In this document: in pieces, positions 15,936 through 26,724 of the stretch
Position numbering within the stretch: the first letter of the stretch is position 1
How the letters are laid out: each line of letters starts with the position of its first letter
Source: a bacterium
GTDB lineage: Bacteria; Sumerlaeota; Sumerlaeia; MVZB01
Reading direction: 5' to 3'
DNA: 34,653 nucleotides
Assembly (NCBI GenBank): GCA_021372575.1
Contig: JAJFUE010000204.1
Coordinates: 1-34,653, forward strand
Translations under genes and position numbers: made by a program
The notes under the pieces: generated by a model
The model's input: only the letters and a program-made list of their open reading frames with translations
What the model was told of the DNA's origin: nothing
Databases searched by the model: none

Positions 15936-17321
15936 TCAGAATAATTTTCTCCAGAAAATCCGAATCCGTTGCGACACGGGCATCGGATAAGTCACGGCAA
16001 ATATGCCCTGTGCGTAGTCGATCGAATATTTCCCGCCGCGCGCATAGCGCTCCACGATGTCACGCAACCTCACGTTGGTCAGTTCCATCGGGAAATCGGC
16101 AGGGCCGATCGGGATTGCACGATTGAAAGGAAGACCGATTTCGCTTCGGTTGAGCCGCAGCGATTTCATAATGAAATCTTTCATTTCCATGTTGCTCGTA
16201 AACTTCACGTAGGGCACACGCAGATCGAGCGGATCGGCGACCGATGCGTTCTCGGGCGGCAAACCCGGAATGGAAGGCAATTGCAGAAATACGCGATGCC
16301 GCCGCGGCTGCCTCGTGATCGTGTAGGAAACGATCTCGCGAGTGTTGTCGTAGCGCCGCGGCATGAAGTATTGGTTATGGATACCCAGATATTGCGGCCG
16401 GATTTCGTTGCCGTCCTTGTCGAGAGCCGCGATCTGCACGCCAAGGGGCCGGTTCGGCGGCCACAAGAAGAAGAAATCCTCCTGCTTGTTCGCGACCGAT
16501 GTTGACGGAGTAAAAGAGTAACGCCCGCGATTGTCGTACGAGGCATCGCACGCGTACGGGAAATGGTGAATCAGCCGCACGACGCACGAGCCGGTCGTCA
16601 GGCCTGCGCCGTCTTTGGCTGGAACGGAAATTTTCTCGGCCGGGCCCGTCGCGAACTCGAGCATGATCTCGACGGGCGCCGATTCGAGCGTGCACGCGAA
16701 CGAGTCCACGTTCAAAAAACCCGGTTCGCTGACTGAAACCCACCCGACCGAAATAGGCTGGCGCGATTTGACGTCGAAAATTTTCATCGCGACGACGTTC
16801 ATGTTTCGCTCGGTCACGGGCTTGTCCTGCTTGAACCGAAGCCGCAGGCGGGGGAAGGTTGGGAACTCGTTCCAGCCGCCGCCCCAGTTGCTCGAAATCG
16901 TTTTTTGGGCGTTCCGCGCCGGATCGTATTCGATGCGGGTCAGTCCCGCGCTGGTCTGCTGGATCGCGACCCAGATCGAGCTCAGGTTGAGATCCTCGCC
17001 GTCGAGCTTAATCGTTTCGCCCGGCTTCATCGTGTGCGTTTGAAAATCGTAAGCGTTGGGCGACGGGCTCCCGGGTTCGACAAAGCCCATCACCATTTGG
17101 TTTGTGGAAGTCGTCACGCGAAGGCTGCTCAGGACGCCGGGATTGATCTGCACCGGCGGCACGGGCGACCCGTGCGCGTCGTCCCATTCGGTGGTCGGGC
17201 GAAGCGAAGCATTCGAATTTCCCGCGCGCATTCTGGAGTTGTTATACGCGAGCGCGATTAAAACAAGCGAGACAAGTAAAATTGACGCAAACTCGGTCCA
17301 GCGTTTTTTGGCGTTATTCAT
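15936..17321 (-). CDS. Hypothetical membrane-anchored protein, 461 aa
   Basis: I do not recognise the family. The preferred start gives MNNAKKRWTEF followed by a hydrophobic anchor at about 12-26 (SILLVSLVLIALAY), so the bulk is probably periplasmic. The mature part is beta-rich with no catalytic motif I can name. The last 80 residues (FIMKSLRLNRSEIGLP, then LRDIVERYARGGKYSIDYA) resemble secretin/TonB short N-terminal (STN) patterns, a weak inference. The frame is open 162 bp further upstream, but the ATG at 17321 overlaps the stop of the upstream glycosyltransferase by 8 bp, suggesting coupled translation. It may serve the same surface-glycan process. Confidence 0.75.
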   Translation of the reverse strand: MNNAKKRWTEFASILLVSLVLIALAYNNSRMRAGNSNASLRPTTEWDDAHGSPVPPVQINPGVLSSLRVTTSTNQMVMGFVEPGSPSPNAYDFQTHTMKPGETIKLDGEDLNLSSIWVAIQQTSAGLTRIEYDPARNAQKTISSNWGGGWNEFPTFPRLRLRFKQDKPVTERNMNVVAMKIFDVKSRQPISVGWVSVSEPGFLNVDSFACTLESAPVEIMLEFATGPAEKISVPAKDGAGLTTGSCVVRLIHHFPYACDASYDNRGRYSFTPSTSVANKQEDFFFLWPPNRPLGVQIAALDKDGNEIRPQYLGIHNQYFMPRRYDNTREIVSYTITRQPRRHRVFLQLPSIPGLPPENASVADPLDLRVPYVKFTSNMEMKDFIMKSLRLNRSEIGLPFNRAIPIGPADFPMELTNVRLRDIVERYARGGKYSIDYAQGIFAVTYPMPVSQRIRIFWRKLF

Positions 17322-18507
17322 GAGCACCAGCAACCATCGATTCGTAATGGGCTGACAGAATCCGTGCCGCATGCGTCCAAGTGAGCGTGTCGAGTTTTTC
17401 GCGTGGGATCGCGGAAGGATAACTGGCCGTGCGAATGAGCGCGGTGAAATTGCCGATGTCGCCGATATGGAGCCACGGCGCAACCGATTCGAATCCGCGC
17501 ATGCCGAACGGGGTCGTGACGACCGGCAGGCCCGCGCCGAGCGCCTCGGCCAGCTTGATGTTGCTGCCCGAGCCGCTCAGCATCGGGTTGATCGCGACGT
17601 CGGCGGCCTGGAGCAGTTCCAGCACGTCCGGGAGCGATTCGATCAGGCGCACGTTGGGTTGTGTCGGGGGCGCAATGAGTTTCGTCACGCGGCCGGCGAT
17701 CACGTAGTGGATCGGTTCGTTCGCGGTCGCGGGCGCGATTTTGTTGATGATCAGCTCGGCGGCCTCGCGGTTGGGCTCGACGGCCGCGCCGATGAATACC
17801 GCGATTTTAATATTGTCATTAAAATAAAATTTGCGGCGCAGGCGCGCGCGGGATGACGCGTCCGGCGGCTGAAAGCGGTTCGCGTCGAAACCGTTCGGCA
17901 CGACGGCGAGCCGGGGGGGCTTGATCCCCGCGTTGGCCGCCATCCACCCGGCGTCTATGTCGCTGCATGCCACCACGCCGTCGGAGCCCTTGAGCGCGCG
18001 AAGCTCGGCGTCGAGCAGCCGCCGCTTGAAGGCGGTTGAAAACGGGAATCGCTCGATGCGCGGCGCCCACCAGGTCGATTCGACATTTTGCGCGCCATAG
18101 ATCACGGCCGGCTTGATCGGGATCGATTCGAGCGCGCGCGAGAACCACGGTAGCTCGAAATGGATGAGATCGAATTGCCCCGCTTCGATCAGATTCGCAA
18201 GCGACGGCGCGAGGCCGACGAAGAAGACCGGCAATTCGCACGCCGGCACGAGCCGCAGCTTGTCCAGCGCCAGCGCGAGGTCGAGCCGCAGCGAGTGGTG
18301 CTCGGTGATTGAAAGCCGGTCGCGAACGAGGCTGTTTGTGCCGTGATTGCGCGACAGCCATGAATGAAGCTCGACCGTGTGGCCGAGTCGCGCGAGCTCG
18401 GCGGCGAGATGATGCACGCGCAGCTCGCCGCCGTAAATGGGCGAGACCATCCGGCCGGTGGCGAGGATCAGGATGCGCAGGCTGCGGGTGGGGGCGGCGT
18501 TGGACAT
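17314..18507 (-). CDS. Glycosyltransferase, GT4-like (GT-B fold)
   Basis: The 397-residue protein begins the fold at LRILILATGRMVSPIYGGELRVHHLAAELARLGHTVELHSW. Later landmarks are FDLIHFELPWFSRAL, VIYGAQNVESTWW, SDIDAGWM, VVPNGFDANRF (about 230), VFIGAAVEPNREA, and the C-terminal SGSGSNIKLAEALGAGLPVVTTPFGMRGF. That last block is the nucleotide-sugar binding region, where the first glutamate of the usual E-x7-E is replaced by G/S-rich sequence, as in sub-groups with GSGxxxKxxE. Donor and acceptor are unknown. Its end overlaps the hypothetical gene downstream by 8 bp. The upstream flank holds an AATGAG-type repeat. Confidence 0.87.
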   Translation of the reverse strand: MSNAAPTRSLRILILATGRMVSPIYGGELRVHHLAAELARLGHTVELHSWLSRNHGTNSLVRDRLSITEHHSLRLDLALALDKLRLVPACELPVFFVGLAPSLANLIEAGQFDLIHFELPWFSRALESIPIKPAVIYGAQNVESTWWAPRIERFPFSTAFKRRLLDAELRALKGSDGVVACSDIDAGWMAANAGIKPPRLAVVPNGFDANRFQPPDASSRARLRRKFYFNDNIKIAVFIGAAVEPNREAAELIINKIAPATANEPIHYVIAGRVTKLIAPPTQPNVRLIESLPDVLELLQAADVAINPMLSGSGSNIKLAEALGAGLPVVTTPFGMRGFESVAPWLHIGDIGNFTALIRTASYPSAIPREKLDTLTWTHAARILSAHYESMVAGAHE

Positions 18508-18534
18508 GCGGGGATGTTAACAATAATTAATGCC

Positions 18535-18564
18535 AATGAGAAATGAGAAATGAGCAATGCGAAA
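18535..18564. repeat. Third copy of the 30-nt AATGAG-type repeat
   Basis: 29 of 30 bases are identical to the arm at 14601-14630. It lies in the 60-bp gap between a glycosyltransferase start and the metallophosphoesterase stop, both on the minus strand. Confidence 0.9.
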
Positions 18565-18567
18565 GTA

Positions 18568-19335
18568 TTAATGCAGGAATTCGAATTGCCAGGGGTTGGT
18601 CCGCAGGATCGCCATTGAGCCGTCGCGGTGCGGGATGCGGCGGGCGGAGGGGAGGTTCAGGCAGGCGCAGAGCGTGTTGCCGATGCGGAAGGGCTCCGGT
18701 GGATTGTCGTAATGGCCGTAGAACGCAAAGCGAGGCGAGATCGTCTCGATGAGGCGCGTGATGCGTTTGCTGCCGGTCGGGAACTTGTCGCGCAGGCCTT
18801 TGTTCATCGGGGCGTCATGAAGCAGAAGGATGTCGATGGCGGGCTTCGTGCGTTCGAGCTCGTCGATCGCGGGCGGGTAAATGTATTTGTGGACCGGCTG
18901 TTCGTTCGGGATCGGGAACTTGCCGAAGCGGTATTCCATCCCGCCGAGGCCCGAGATCGTGATTGTGTCCCGGTCTTTGTGGAATTCGCGCACGCAGCCG
19001 GGCGGAAGGAACACGAGCCGGCCGGCCGGGTCGATTGCGCCGTCGCGGACCTCGCGCAGGAGCGCGTAATTTTCGTTGTTCCCATGAACGAACCAGGTCG
19101 GGATGGGGACAGGCTTTTCGCCGCTGACGTACGGCGCCGCGCCGAGGAAGAATTCGTCGGCGTGGCGGCGCTTGGGGTCGGCGGCCTTCATTTCATCGGC
19201 GTTGCGCCACAGTTCCATGTCGCCGATCTGGAGGGCGAGGTCGATCTTTTCGCCGGTCGAAGACTCGTGTTCTTCGCAAAGGGAGTAAACCGCGGGCAGG
19301 TTGCCGTGAACGTCGCCAAAGAGGGCTATCAGCAT
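18568..19335 (-). CDS. Calcineurin-like metallophosphoesterase
   Basis: The 255-residue protein has the metal-binding motif series of the family: GDVHGN (7-12), IGDMELW (37-43), HGNNEN (84-89), LLHDAP near 173-178 and FYGHYDNPP near 207-215. Together these bind two metal ions and hydrolyse phosphoesters. The substrate cannot be told from sequence. The enzyme is soluble, with no signal peptide, so it is cytoplasmic. The start ATG has GGAG upstream. It stands in the same orientation as the kinase and glycosyltransferase genes but is separated from the kinase gene by a repeat-rich gap, so it is probably a separate transcript. Confidence 0.88.
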   Translation of the reverse strand: MLIALFGDVHGNLPAVYSLCEEHESSTGEKIDLALQIGDMELWRNADEMKAADPKRRHADEFFLGAAPYVSGEKPVPIPTWFVHGNNENYALLREVRDGAIDPAGRLVFLPPGCVREFHKDRDTITISGLGGMEYRFGKFPIPNEQPVHKYIYPPAIDELERTKPAIDILLLHDAPMNKGLRDKFPTGSKRITRLIETISPRFAFYGHYDNPPEPFRIGNTLCACLNLPSARRIPHRDGSMAILRTNPWQFEFLH

Positions 19336-19384
19336 GATGGGCTCCGGAAAATGGATATGCGATATTTTCTCACAAAATTCAGTT

Positions 19385-19425
19385 CACGAAAAACACGAAA
19401 ATGCCCACGAAAGACACGAAAATGC
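19385..19425. repeat. Two tandem 20-nt units
   Basis: The units start CACGAAA and end ACACGAAAATGC; they differ at one base and are separated by one nucleotide. Confidence 0.85.
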
Positions 19426-19440
19426 AGATAGCGCATTTTA

Positions 19441-19697
19441 TTTGAAACCGTTGAAACGGTTTTCCGCAGGAAGGGTACTTCAACCCCGCGATAAAGCGCT
19501 TGTCATTCCCCAAATTCTCTTTGCCCCGAAGGGGCCGCTGCGCTTCGCCGGGGGCTACTCGCGGACGCACCTTTGGTGCGTTCACATCGCCAGTCGCGGC
19601 CTGAATGCAATTATTTGCTCATTATAACTTGGGGAATGGCAAGCGATGAATCGCGGGGTAACGAGGATGGGCGCTGGATCATCGAGGGGGCGTTCTA
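19441..19697. repeat. Family B element, copy 3, degenerate and interrupted
   Basis: The ACCGTTGAAACGGTT palindrome is at 19447-19461, and the left half of the ACCCCGCGAT palindrome is at 19483-19492. After a 155-bp insertion the right half resumes at 19648 (GAATCGCGGGGT) and continues into GAGGATGGGCGCTGGATCA, matching copies 1 and 2. The outer terminal repeats are not recognisable. Confidence 0.8.
19493..19647. mobile_element. Element C: 155-bp MITE-like insertion inside family B copy 3
   Basis: It has terminal inverted repeats GCTTGTCATTCCCCAA (19498-19513) and TTGGGGAATGGCAAGC (19629-19644), 15 of 16 matching. It is flanked by the 5-bp direct repeat GCGAT (19488-19492 and 19643-19647). 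Removing it restores the uninterrupted family B palindrome seen at 7889-7910 and in copy 2. Internal hairpins are CCCC/GGGG (19524-19534) and ACGCACC/GGTGCGT (19565-19581). There is no reading frame for a transposase. Confidence 0.85.
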
Positions 19698-19731
19698 AAG
19701 TGTTTTAAGGTCGAGTCAAGTAACACCCGAC

Positions 19732-20973
19732 CTAACGTTCCTGCTCGGCGGGGAGCTTGACGGTGAACGCCGTCGGGCCGCCGGGCTTGCTTTCGACGCT
19801 GATCGTGCCGCCCAGTTCCTCGACGATCATGCGGCAGATCGAGAGGCCGAGGCCGGTGCCTTCGCCCTCGGGCTTGGTCGTGTAGAACGGATCGAAGATG
19901 CGGTCGAGTGCCTCGGGCGGGATGCCGGGGCCGGAGTCGGTGATGCGGACGACAACGGTGGAACCGTCGCCGGCCGTCGTCTCGATCGTCAGCCTGCCCT
20001 GGCCCTTCATCGCCTGGTAGGCATTCAGGATCAGGTTCGAAAAGAGCTGCACGAGGCGGTAGGGGTGCGCAAGGATCGGCGGCAGGCCGGGGGTGTCCTT
20101 GCGTTCGACCTCGATGGCGCGGCGTTCGTAGCGAACCAGATTCAATGAAAACTCCAGGATCGGGCCGATGTTGACGAATTCCTCGCCGGCGCGGTCGGAC
20201 TGCACGAAGCGCTCGATCTGGCTCTCCTGCAGGATCTGGAAGAACAGCATCGTCTGGTGGCGCACGTTCTGCAGGCCGGTGGCGGCGCCGGAAAAATCGC
20301 CGAGCGCGTCGCTGAGGTCGTCGAGGCTGTGGCGGATGTTGAGGATCGGCTTGCGCAGGTCATGCAGGATGCCCGCGGCGAGTTGTCCGCCAAGCGCGAG
20401 CCGCTCGAGCCGGATGAGCTCGCGGCGGCGGTCGTTGAGCTCGATGACCGTGCGCTTGAGCGAGCTTTCCTGGCTCAGCACACGCGCAAGCAGCGCGACG
20501 AGCATCAGCATGACCGAGATGGCGACGGCCCAGATCGCAACGTTAATGAACGTGAGCGTTGAGCGGTTGAGGTCGAGGTAAATGTAACCCCACGGCGCGC
20601 CCGGGTCGCCCAGCGGCTCCCTTTGCCATTTGGCGAGCTGCCCGGCCCAGCCATCGCGGTGATCGGCCCAGAACGAGATCGGGTAAATCGGGTGTTCGCG
20701 GCCGCCGACGATTTTCGTGAGCACGGCGTTGTTGATGTAGGAGGACGATTGACGGGTCTGTTCCATGAGCGCGCGCAGGCGGCGGAAGCGGACGAGCGTG
20801 TCGCCGCCGGGGCCGAACAGAATCTCGTCGCGCCGCAACAGCGCGGCCGCGTTTTCCGCCACCCGATGGATCTCGCCGGCCGCGTTCTGGCGGAGCCACG
20901 CAAGCAGCCACAGCGTCGCGATCAGCACGGCGATCGCGAGGGCGGCGAGGAGGCGGTTGAGTTTAAGCTCCAA
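19732..20973 (-). CDS. Sensor histidine kinase
   Basis: The 413-residue inner-membrane kinase has transmembrane helices at about 8-27 and 141-163. The roughly 110-residue periplasmic sensor between them has no family I can name. A linker helix (RRRELIRLERLALGG) leads to the phosphoacceptor H204 in AAGILHDLRKPI, a variant H-box. The ATPase domain has the N-box LFSNLILNAYQAM, G1 DSGPGIP, the F-box DRIFDPFYTTKPEGEG, and G2 TGLGLSIC. No receiver domain and no response regulator gene is nearby. The gene starts 13 bp after the stop of the PhnD-like binding protein gene on the same strand, so the two are very likely one operon and one sensing unit. Confidence 0.93.
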   Translation of the reverse strand: MELKLNRLLAALAIAVLIATLWLLAWLRQNAAGEIHRVAENAAALLRRDEILFGPGGDTLVRFRRLRALMEQTRQSSSYINNAVLTKIVGGREHPIYPISFWADHRDGWAGQLAKWQREPLGDPGAPWGYIYLDLNRSTLTFINVAIWAVAISVMLMLVALLARVLSQESSLKRTVIELNDRRRELIRLERLALGGQLAAGILHDLRKPILNIRHSLDDLSDALGDFSGAATGLQNVRHQTMLFFQILQESQIERFVQSDRAGEEFVNIGPILEFSLNLVRYERRAIEVERKDTPGLPPILAHPYRLVQLFSNLILNAYQAMKGQGRLTIETTAGDGSTVVVRITDSGPGIPPEALDRIFDPFYTTKPEGEGTGLGLSICRMIVEELGGTISVESKPGGPTAFTVKLPAEQER

Positions 20974-20986
20974 TGCGGATGGCCTC

Positions 20987-22057
20987 TTATCGAACTTCCG
21001 GGAGTGTTGGTCGCGGTCCCGCGGCCGACGGCCGCTGGGTGGCGCCGATGCGCGCCCACTGGTCGAGCGCGCGCTGAACGCTTTCGTAGGCGCGTGGCAC
21101 GGCGTCCTCGACGCGCAGGTCGCGGTCGAGCGTTTGCGTGTTGAAGAACTCGCGGAGCACCGGCTTGAGCTCGCGCCCGACGTCGGACAGCAGCGTCGCA
21201 GGGACGCGCGACGGCAGCAGGTCTCCGCGGATCAGGATCGGGTCGGTCGGGAACGGCGCGGTCTTCAGGACGATGCGGCAATACCGGCTCAGCGTGTCGG
21301 TTGTGTGGTTGGCCTTCGCGATCGACCCGAGCGTCGCGGCGAGGGCGCCTTCGCGGCACGCGCCGAACGGCGCCAGCCCCGAAACGACGTGCGAAACCGC
21401 GTCGGTATCGGACCCGCAGAACCACGTTTGACCGGGCCGGCTGACGTTGTATGGCGGCGCCGACAGCGTCAGCAGCGGGAAGAGGTATCCGGCCGCCGAG
21501 TCGATCGAGACCACGGCCAGCGGCGAATTGGCGATCGCCCGGGCCAGTTCGGGCTCCTTGAGCGGCTGTTTCGTGAAAAGCGGGCTCGACGGGCCGACGA
21601 TGACGACGCCGCGCCGCAGGATGCCGTTGCCGTGGCCGTAGTCGAAATCGCCGCGCCGGCGGCTTTGCAGCATCGGCTCGTAATCGAACGGCGTTTGCGT
21701 CTCGCCGGCGCTCTGGCGGAAGTAGCCGTAAATGATCGCCGTGCAGAGGACCAGGTGCAGGTTGCCCGTCCGCATGAGCTGGAGCATCTCGCCGGAGCTG
21801 GAGATGGGGATCATTTCCACGCCGGAGAAGCCGGCGCGTTCCATGGCGCTCACCAGGTTTTTGCTCGAGAGGATGGCGTCGCTCAACCGGTGGCTCAGGG
21901 CATCGCCACCGAACGGGTCGTCGGCCGGGACGAAGTCGGAGCCGTCGGTGAGATAGCCGATTCGCAGCGGCGCGGTCGCGGTCGCGGGGGCCGCATGCGA
22001 CAAGCTGACTAGCCCGCAGCAGTGCGCTATGATAAGGATGATGGAGATCAGCCGCAT
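20987..22057 (-). CDS. PhnD-like periplasmic substrate-binding protein
   Basis: The 356-residue protein has a signal peptide (MRLISIILIIAHCCGLVSLSHA) and a PhnD/phosphonate-binding-like type II fold. Landmarks are LRIGYLTDG (31-39), GNLHLVLCTAIIYGYF (98-113) with the following RGVVIVG, and LAVVSIDSAAGYLFPLL. No ABC permease or ATPase is adjacent; instead a histidine kinase follows 13 bp downstream. That arrangement resembles AioX-AioS, where a PhnD-superfamily protein presents a ligand to a kinase, so signalling is more likely than uptake. The ligand is unknown. The frame is open to 22195, but the ATG at 22057 starts the signal peptide. Confidence 0.8.
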   Translation of the reverse strand: MRLISIILIIAHCCGLVSLSHAAPATATAPLRIGYLTDGSDFVPADDPFGGDALSHRLSDAILSSKNLVSAMERAGFSGVEMIPISSSGEMLQLMRTGNLHLVLCTAIIYGYFRQSAGETQTPFDYEPMLQSRRRGDFDYGHGNGILRRGVVIVGPSSPLFTKQPLKEPELARAIANSPLAVVSIDSAAGYLFPLLTLSAPPYNVSRPGQTWFCGSDTDAVSHVVSGLAPFGACREGALAATLGSIAKANHTTDTLSRYCRIVLKTAPFPTDPILIRGDLLPSRVPATLLSDVGRELKPVLREFFNTQTLDRDLRVEDAVPRAYESVQRALDQWARIGATQRPSAAGPRPTLPEVR

Positions 22058-22142
22058 GTGCGGCGCAGCTTTCTTGGGTTGAGTGATCGCGCGTCCGGCC
22101 CTCGCGCCGGCTTCGATCTTCGGCCTGCGCCCGGGAGCGATT

Positions 22143-23327
22143 GTGCCACATATTACGCCACAGCAGAACTTAGAAACAAGCGGGTCGGTTGGCAATCAAA
22201 AACTGGCCGGCGAGAACGGGGGATTCGCGCCGGCTCGGCGGCTGCGCCTGACCAACCGCGTCACGGTCGAGGGCGCGATGTTCATCAGCCTGGCGCTGCT
22301 GATCGGGGTGGCGGCGATCAACACCGGGACGAACCTGCTGTACCTCGTCCTCGGCGTGATGCTGGCGATGCTGCTCACGTCGGGGCTTCTTTCGCGCAAC
22401 AACATGCGCAAGCTGGGGATGGCGCGGCACTACCCGCTGACGGTCCATGCCGGCGAGCCGTCGCAGGGCATGATCGAAGTCATGAACAACAAGCGGACGG
22501 CGCGCGCGTATTCGCTGGGCGCCATGGACGAGCTGGTCGGGCCGGTCGATTCGTGGATGCCGGCGGAGCGGCACGGCGCGCGGGGATTCGCCGGCCAGAT
22601 CGGCAAGCGCGAGCGCGCGTGGTGCCCCGTTACGATCGAGCTCGCCGAGCGCGGCATTTACAAGTTCGACCGCGCGCGACTCGTGTCGCGCTACCCGTTC
22701 GGGTTTCTCGAACACACGGTTTATTTCGAGCAGAAGGGAAGCGTGCTGGCTTATCCGCGGCTGTTTCCGGCCTCGGTGTTCATGCAGCTTTCGCCGCGCG
22801 TTCTCGGCGAGATCGACAACAACCGCAAGGGCGTCGGCATCGGGATTTTCGGCGTGCGCAACTACGAGGCCGGCGACCCGGTGCGGTTCATCCACTGGAA
22901 GCAGTCGGCCAAGGGGCAGGGGCTCAAGACGAAGGAATTCGAGGAGGAGGTCGCCCAGAGCTTCCTGCTCATGCTCGACCTGCGCTGCCCGGCCAACCCG
23001 CCCCGGGAAACGCTCGAGCAGTTCGAGAACGCGGTGAGCCTGGCGGCGTCGCTGGCGCGGCACCTGATTCGCGACAACGCCGCCGTCGGGTTGTGGACGT
23101 CGGCCGGCAACATCGGGATCGGCAGCGGCACGCATCATCTGAACCGCATCATGCGCACGCTGGCGTGCGTTCAGCCGCAGCCGCCCGACGCCGTTGCGGC
23201 GACCCCGCCGCGCGGCCTCGGACGCATGACGCACCTGGGGTTCCAGTTCCAATCGGCGGCGCCGTTCCCCGGGCTCGGCGGCGCCGACTTCCATGTCATC
23301 GACGTGCGCAAGCTGAAAACAAAATAA
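22143..23327 (+). CDS. DUF58 family membrane protein
   Basis: The 394-residue protein has two adjacent transmembrane helices (about 45-65 and 69-85, AMFISLALLIGVAAIN and YLVLGVMLAMLLTSG), then a beta-rich region, then the DUF58 signature. GEIDNNRKGVGIGIFGVRNYEAGDPVRFIHWKQSAKG (about 220-256) carries the family's near-invariant HWKxSAK-like motif. A von Willebrand A-like segment follows (SFLLMLDLRCP). DUF58 genes usually neighbour a MoxR-type AAA ATPase; none is visible here. The start is chosen as GTG at 22143 because GGGAG lies five bases upstream; GTG at 22083 is an alternative. It is divergent from the PhnD-like gene. Confidence 0.83.
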   Translation: MPHITPQQNLETSGSVGNQKLAGENGGFAPARRLRLTNRVTVEGAMFISLALLIGVAAINTGTNLLYLVLGVMLAMLLTSGLLSRNNMRKLGMARHYPLTVHAGEPSQGMIEVMNNKRTARAYSLGAMDELVGPVDSWMPAERHGARGFAGQIGKRERAWCPVTIELAERGIYKFDRARLVSRYPFGFLEHTVYFEQKGSVLAYPRLFPASVFMQLSPRVLGEIDNNRKGVGIGIFGVRNYEAGDPVRFIHWKQSAKGQGLKTKEFEEEVAQSFLLMLDLRCPANPPRETLEQFENAVSLAASLARHLIRDNAAVGLWTSAGNIGIGSGTHHLNRIMRTLACVQPQPPDAVAATPPRGLGRMTHLGFQFQSAAPFPGLGGADFHVIDVRKLKTK

Positions 23328-23333
23328 AAGGCG

Positions 23334-23351
23334 ATGGGACTCATGGGACCC
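23334..23351. repeat. Two-unit nonamer (ATGGGACTC ATGGGACCC)
   Basis: This is a short member of the nonamer family seen at 3292-3342 and 33861-33908, in the 105-bp gap between the DUF58 and PilT genes. Confidence 0.6.
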
Positions 23352-23432
23352 AATTAGCAAACGGCGGGGTTGTGTGTTTCGACGGATTTCGATTACGATG
23401 GCGGCGAGCTTGAATTGGAAGAGGTGGAGCCG

Positions 23433-24485
<1,053 letters not shown>

Positions 24486-24488
24486 TTC

Positions 24489-26008
<1,520 letters not shown>

Positions 26009-26009
<1 letters not shown>

Positions 26010-26596
26010 TGGCTATGAGAAATTTTAACGACATCGTAATCCTGATTGAAAGTGATTTTGCTGAAGCGCACGATCTTTTGACGGAAGAGACGCTTCGGGT
26101 GCGTAATTCTGTCGGCGAAACTCTGCTGCACTTTTTTGCTGTGGAGAGGAATATTGCTGCAGTCAAACTCCTTCTGGACAAAGGCGCTGAGATTGACCCA
26201 ATCGATACCGGACACAGAACGCCTCTTATGGAAGCCGCGATGCTCGGACACTCCGACATCGTGCAATTGTTATTGCAATACGGCGCCGATCCAAAATTAC
26301 AAGCTCATGGTGAAACCGCGCTGCGCAATGCTCTCTCGAGCCGCATGTATGAGGTTGCCGACATCCTGATCGAAGCCGGCGCCGATGTGAATCAGCGTGA
26401 TCCAATGGGCGAAACGATTTTGTTCGAGGCAGTCCGGACCGAAGATGTTGACATGATTCGATATTTGCTCGGAAAAGGCTGCAACGAGAATATCAAAAAC
26501 ATCAACAAGGAAACTGTCCTCGACATGGCTCTCGAGAATGAAGACTATACAATCGCGGAAATACTGAAACAGGCCAGACGTTCTAAGCATAGCTGA
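26009..26596 (+). CDS. Ankyrin-repeat protein
   Basis: The 195-residue protein consists of about five ankyrin repeats, for example GETLLHFFAVERNIAAVKLLLDKGAEIDP, RTPLMEAAMLGHSDIVQLLLQYGADP, TALRNALSSRMYEVADILIEAGADVNQ and TILFEAVRTEDVDMIRYLLGKG. Ankyrin arrays bind other proteins; the partner is unknown and no signal peptide is present, so it is probably cytoplasmic. The start ATG overlaps the stop of the glycosyltransferase gene and has AAGGA upstream. Base composition is clearly lower in GC than its neighbours: 29 of 60 bases at 26041-26100, against 45 of 60 at 24901-24960 in the adjacent gene. Recent acquisition is possible. Confidence 0.85.
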
Positions 26597-26709
26597 TTAT
26601 CGAACCGGTAAACCGGTTCTGTTCCATGCTCGATTTGACCGGGGGTAGGTTTGGCTCGCATGCTCGCCAATTCAACACCCGGCTTTGGGATCGAACCGCT
26701 TTGCGGTTC
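26596..26709. repeat. Family A three-hairpin element, copy 3
   Basis: Hairpin 1 is GAACCGG/CCGGTTC with loop TAAA, as in copy 2. The central stem is more degenerate (GGGGGTAGG facing CAACACCCGG). Hairpin 3 is GAACCGC/GCGGTTC with loop TTT. It runs from the ankyrin stop codon to within 16 nt of the mfd stop, so it fills nearly the whole convergent gap. Confidence 0.8.
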
Positions 26710-26724
26710 CATTATTGAATCGTT

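Larger units (their letters stand above)
19336..19731. other. Repeat-only intergenic region
   Basis: About 400 bp contain no credible gene. Two nearly identical 20-nt units (19385-19404 and 19406-19425, one mismatch, CACGAAA-rich) are followed by a degenerate family B copy that is itself interrupted by element C. Confidence 0.8.
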
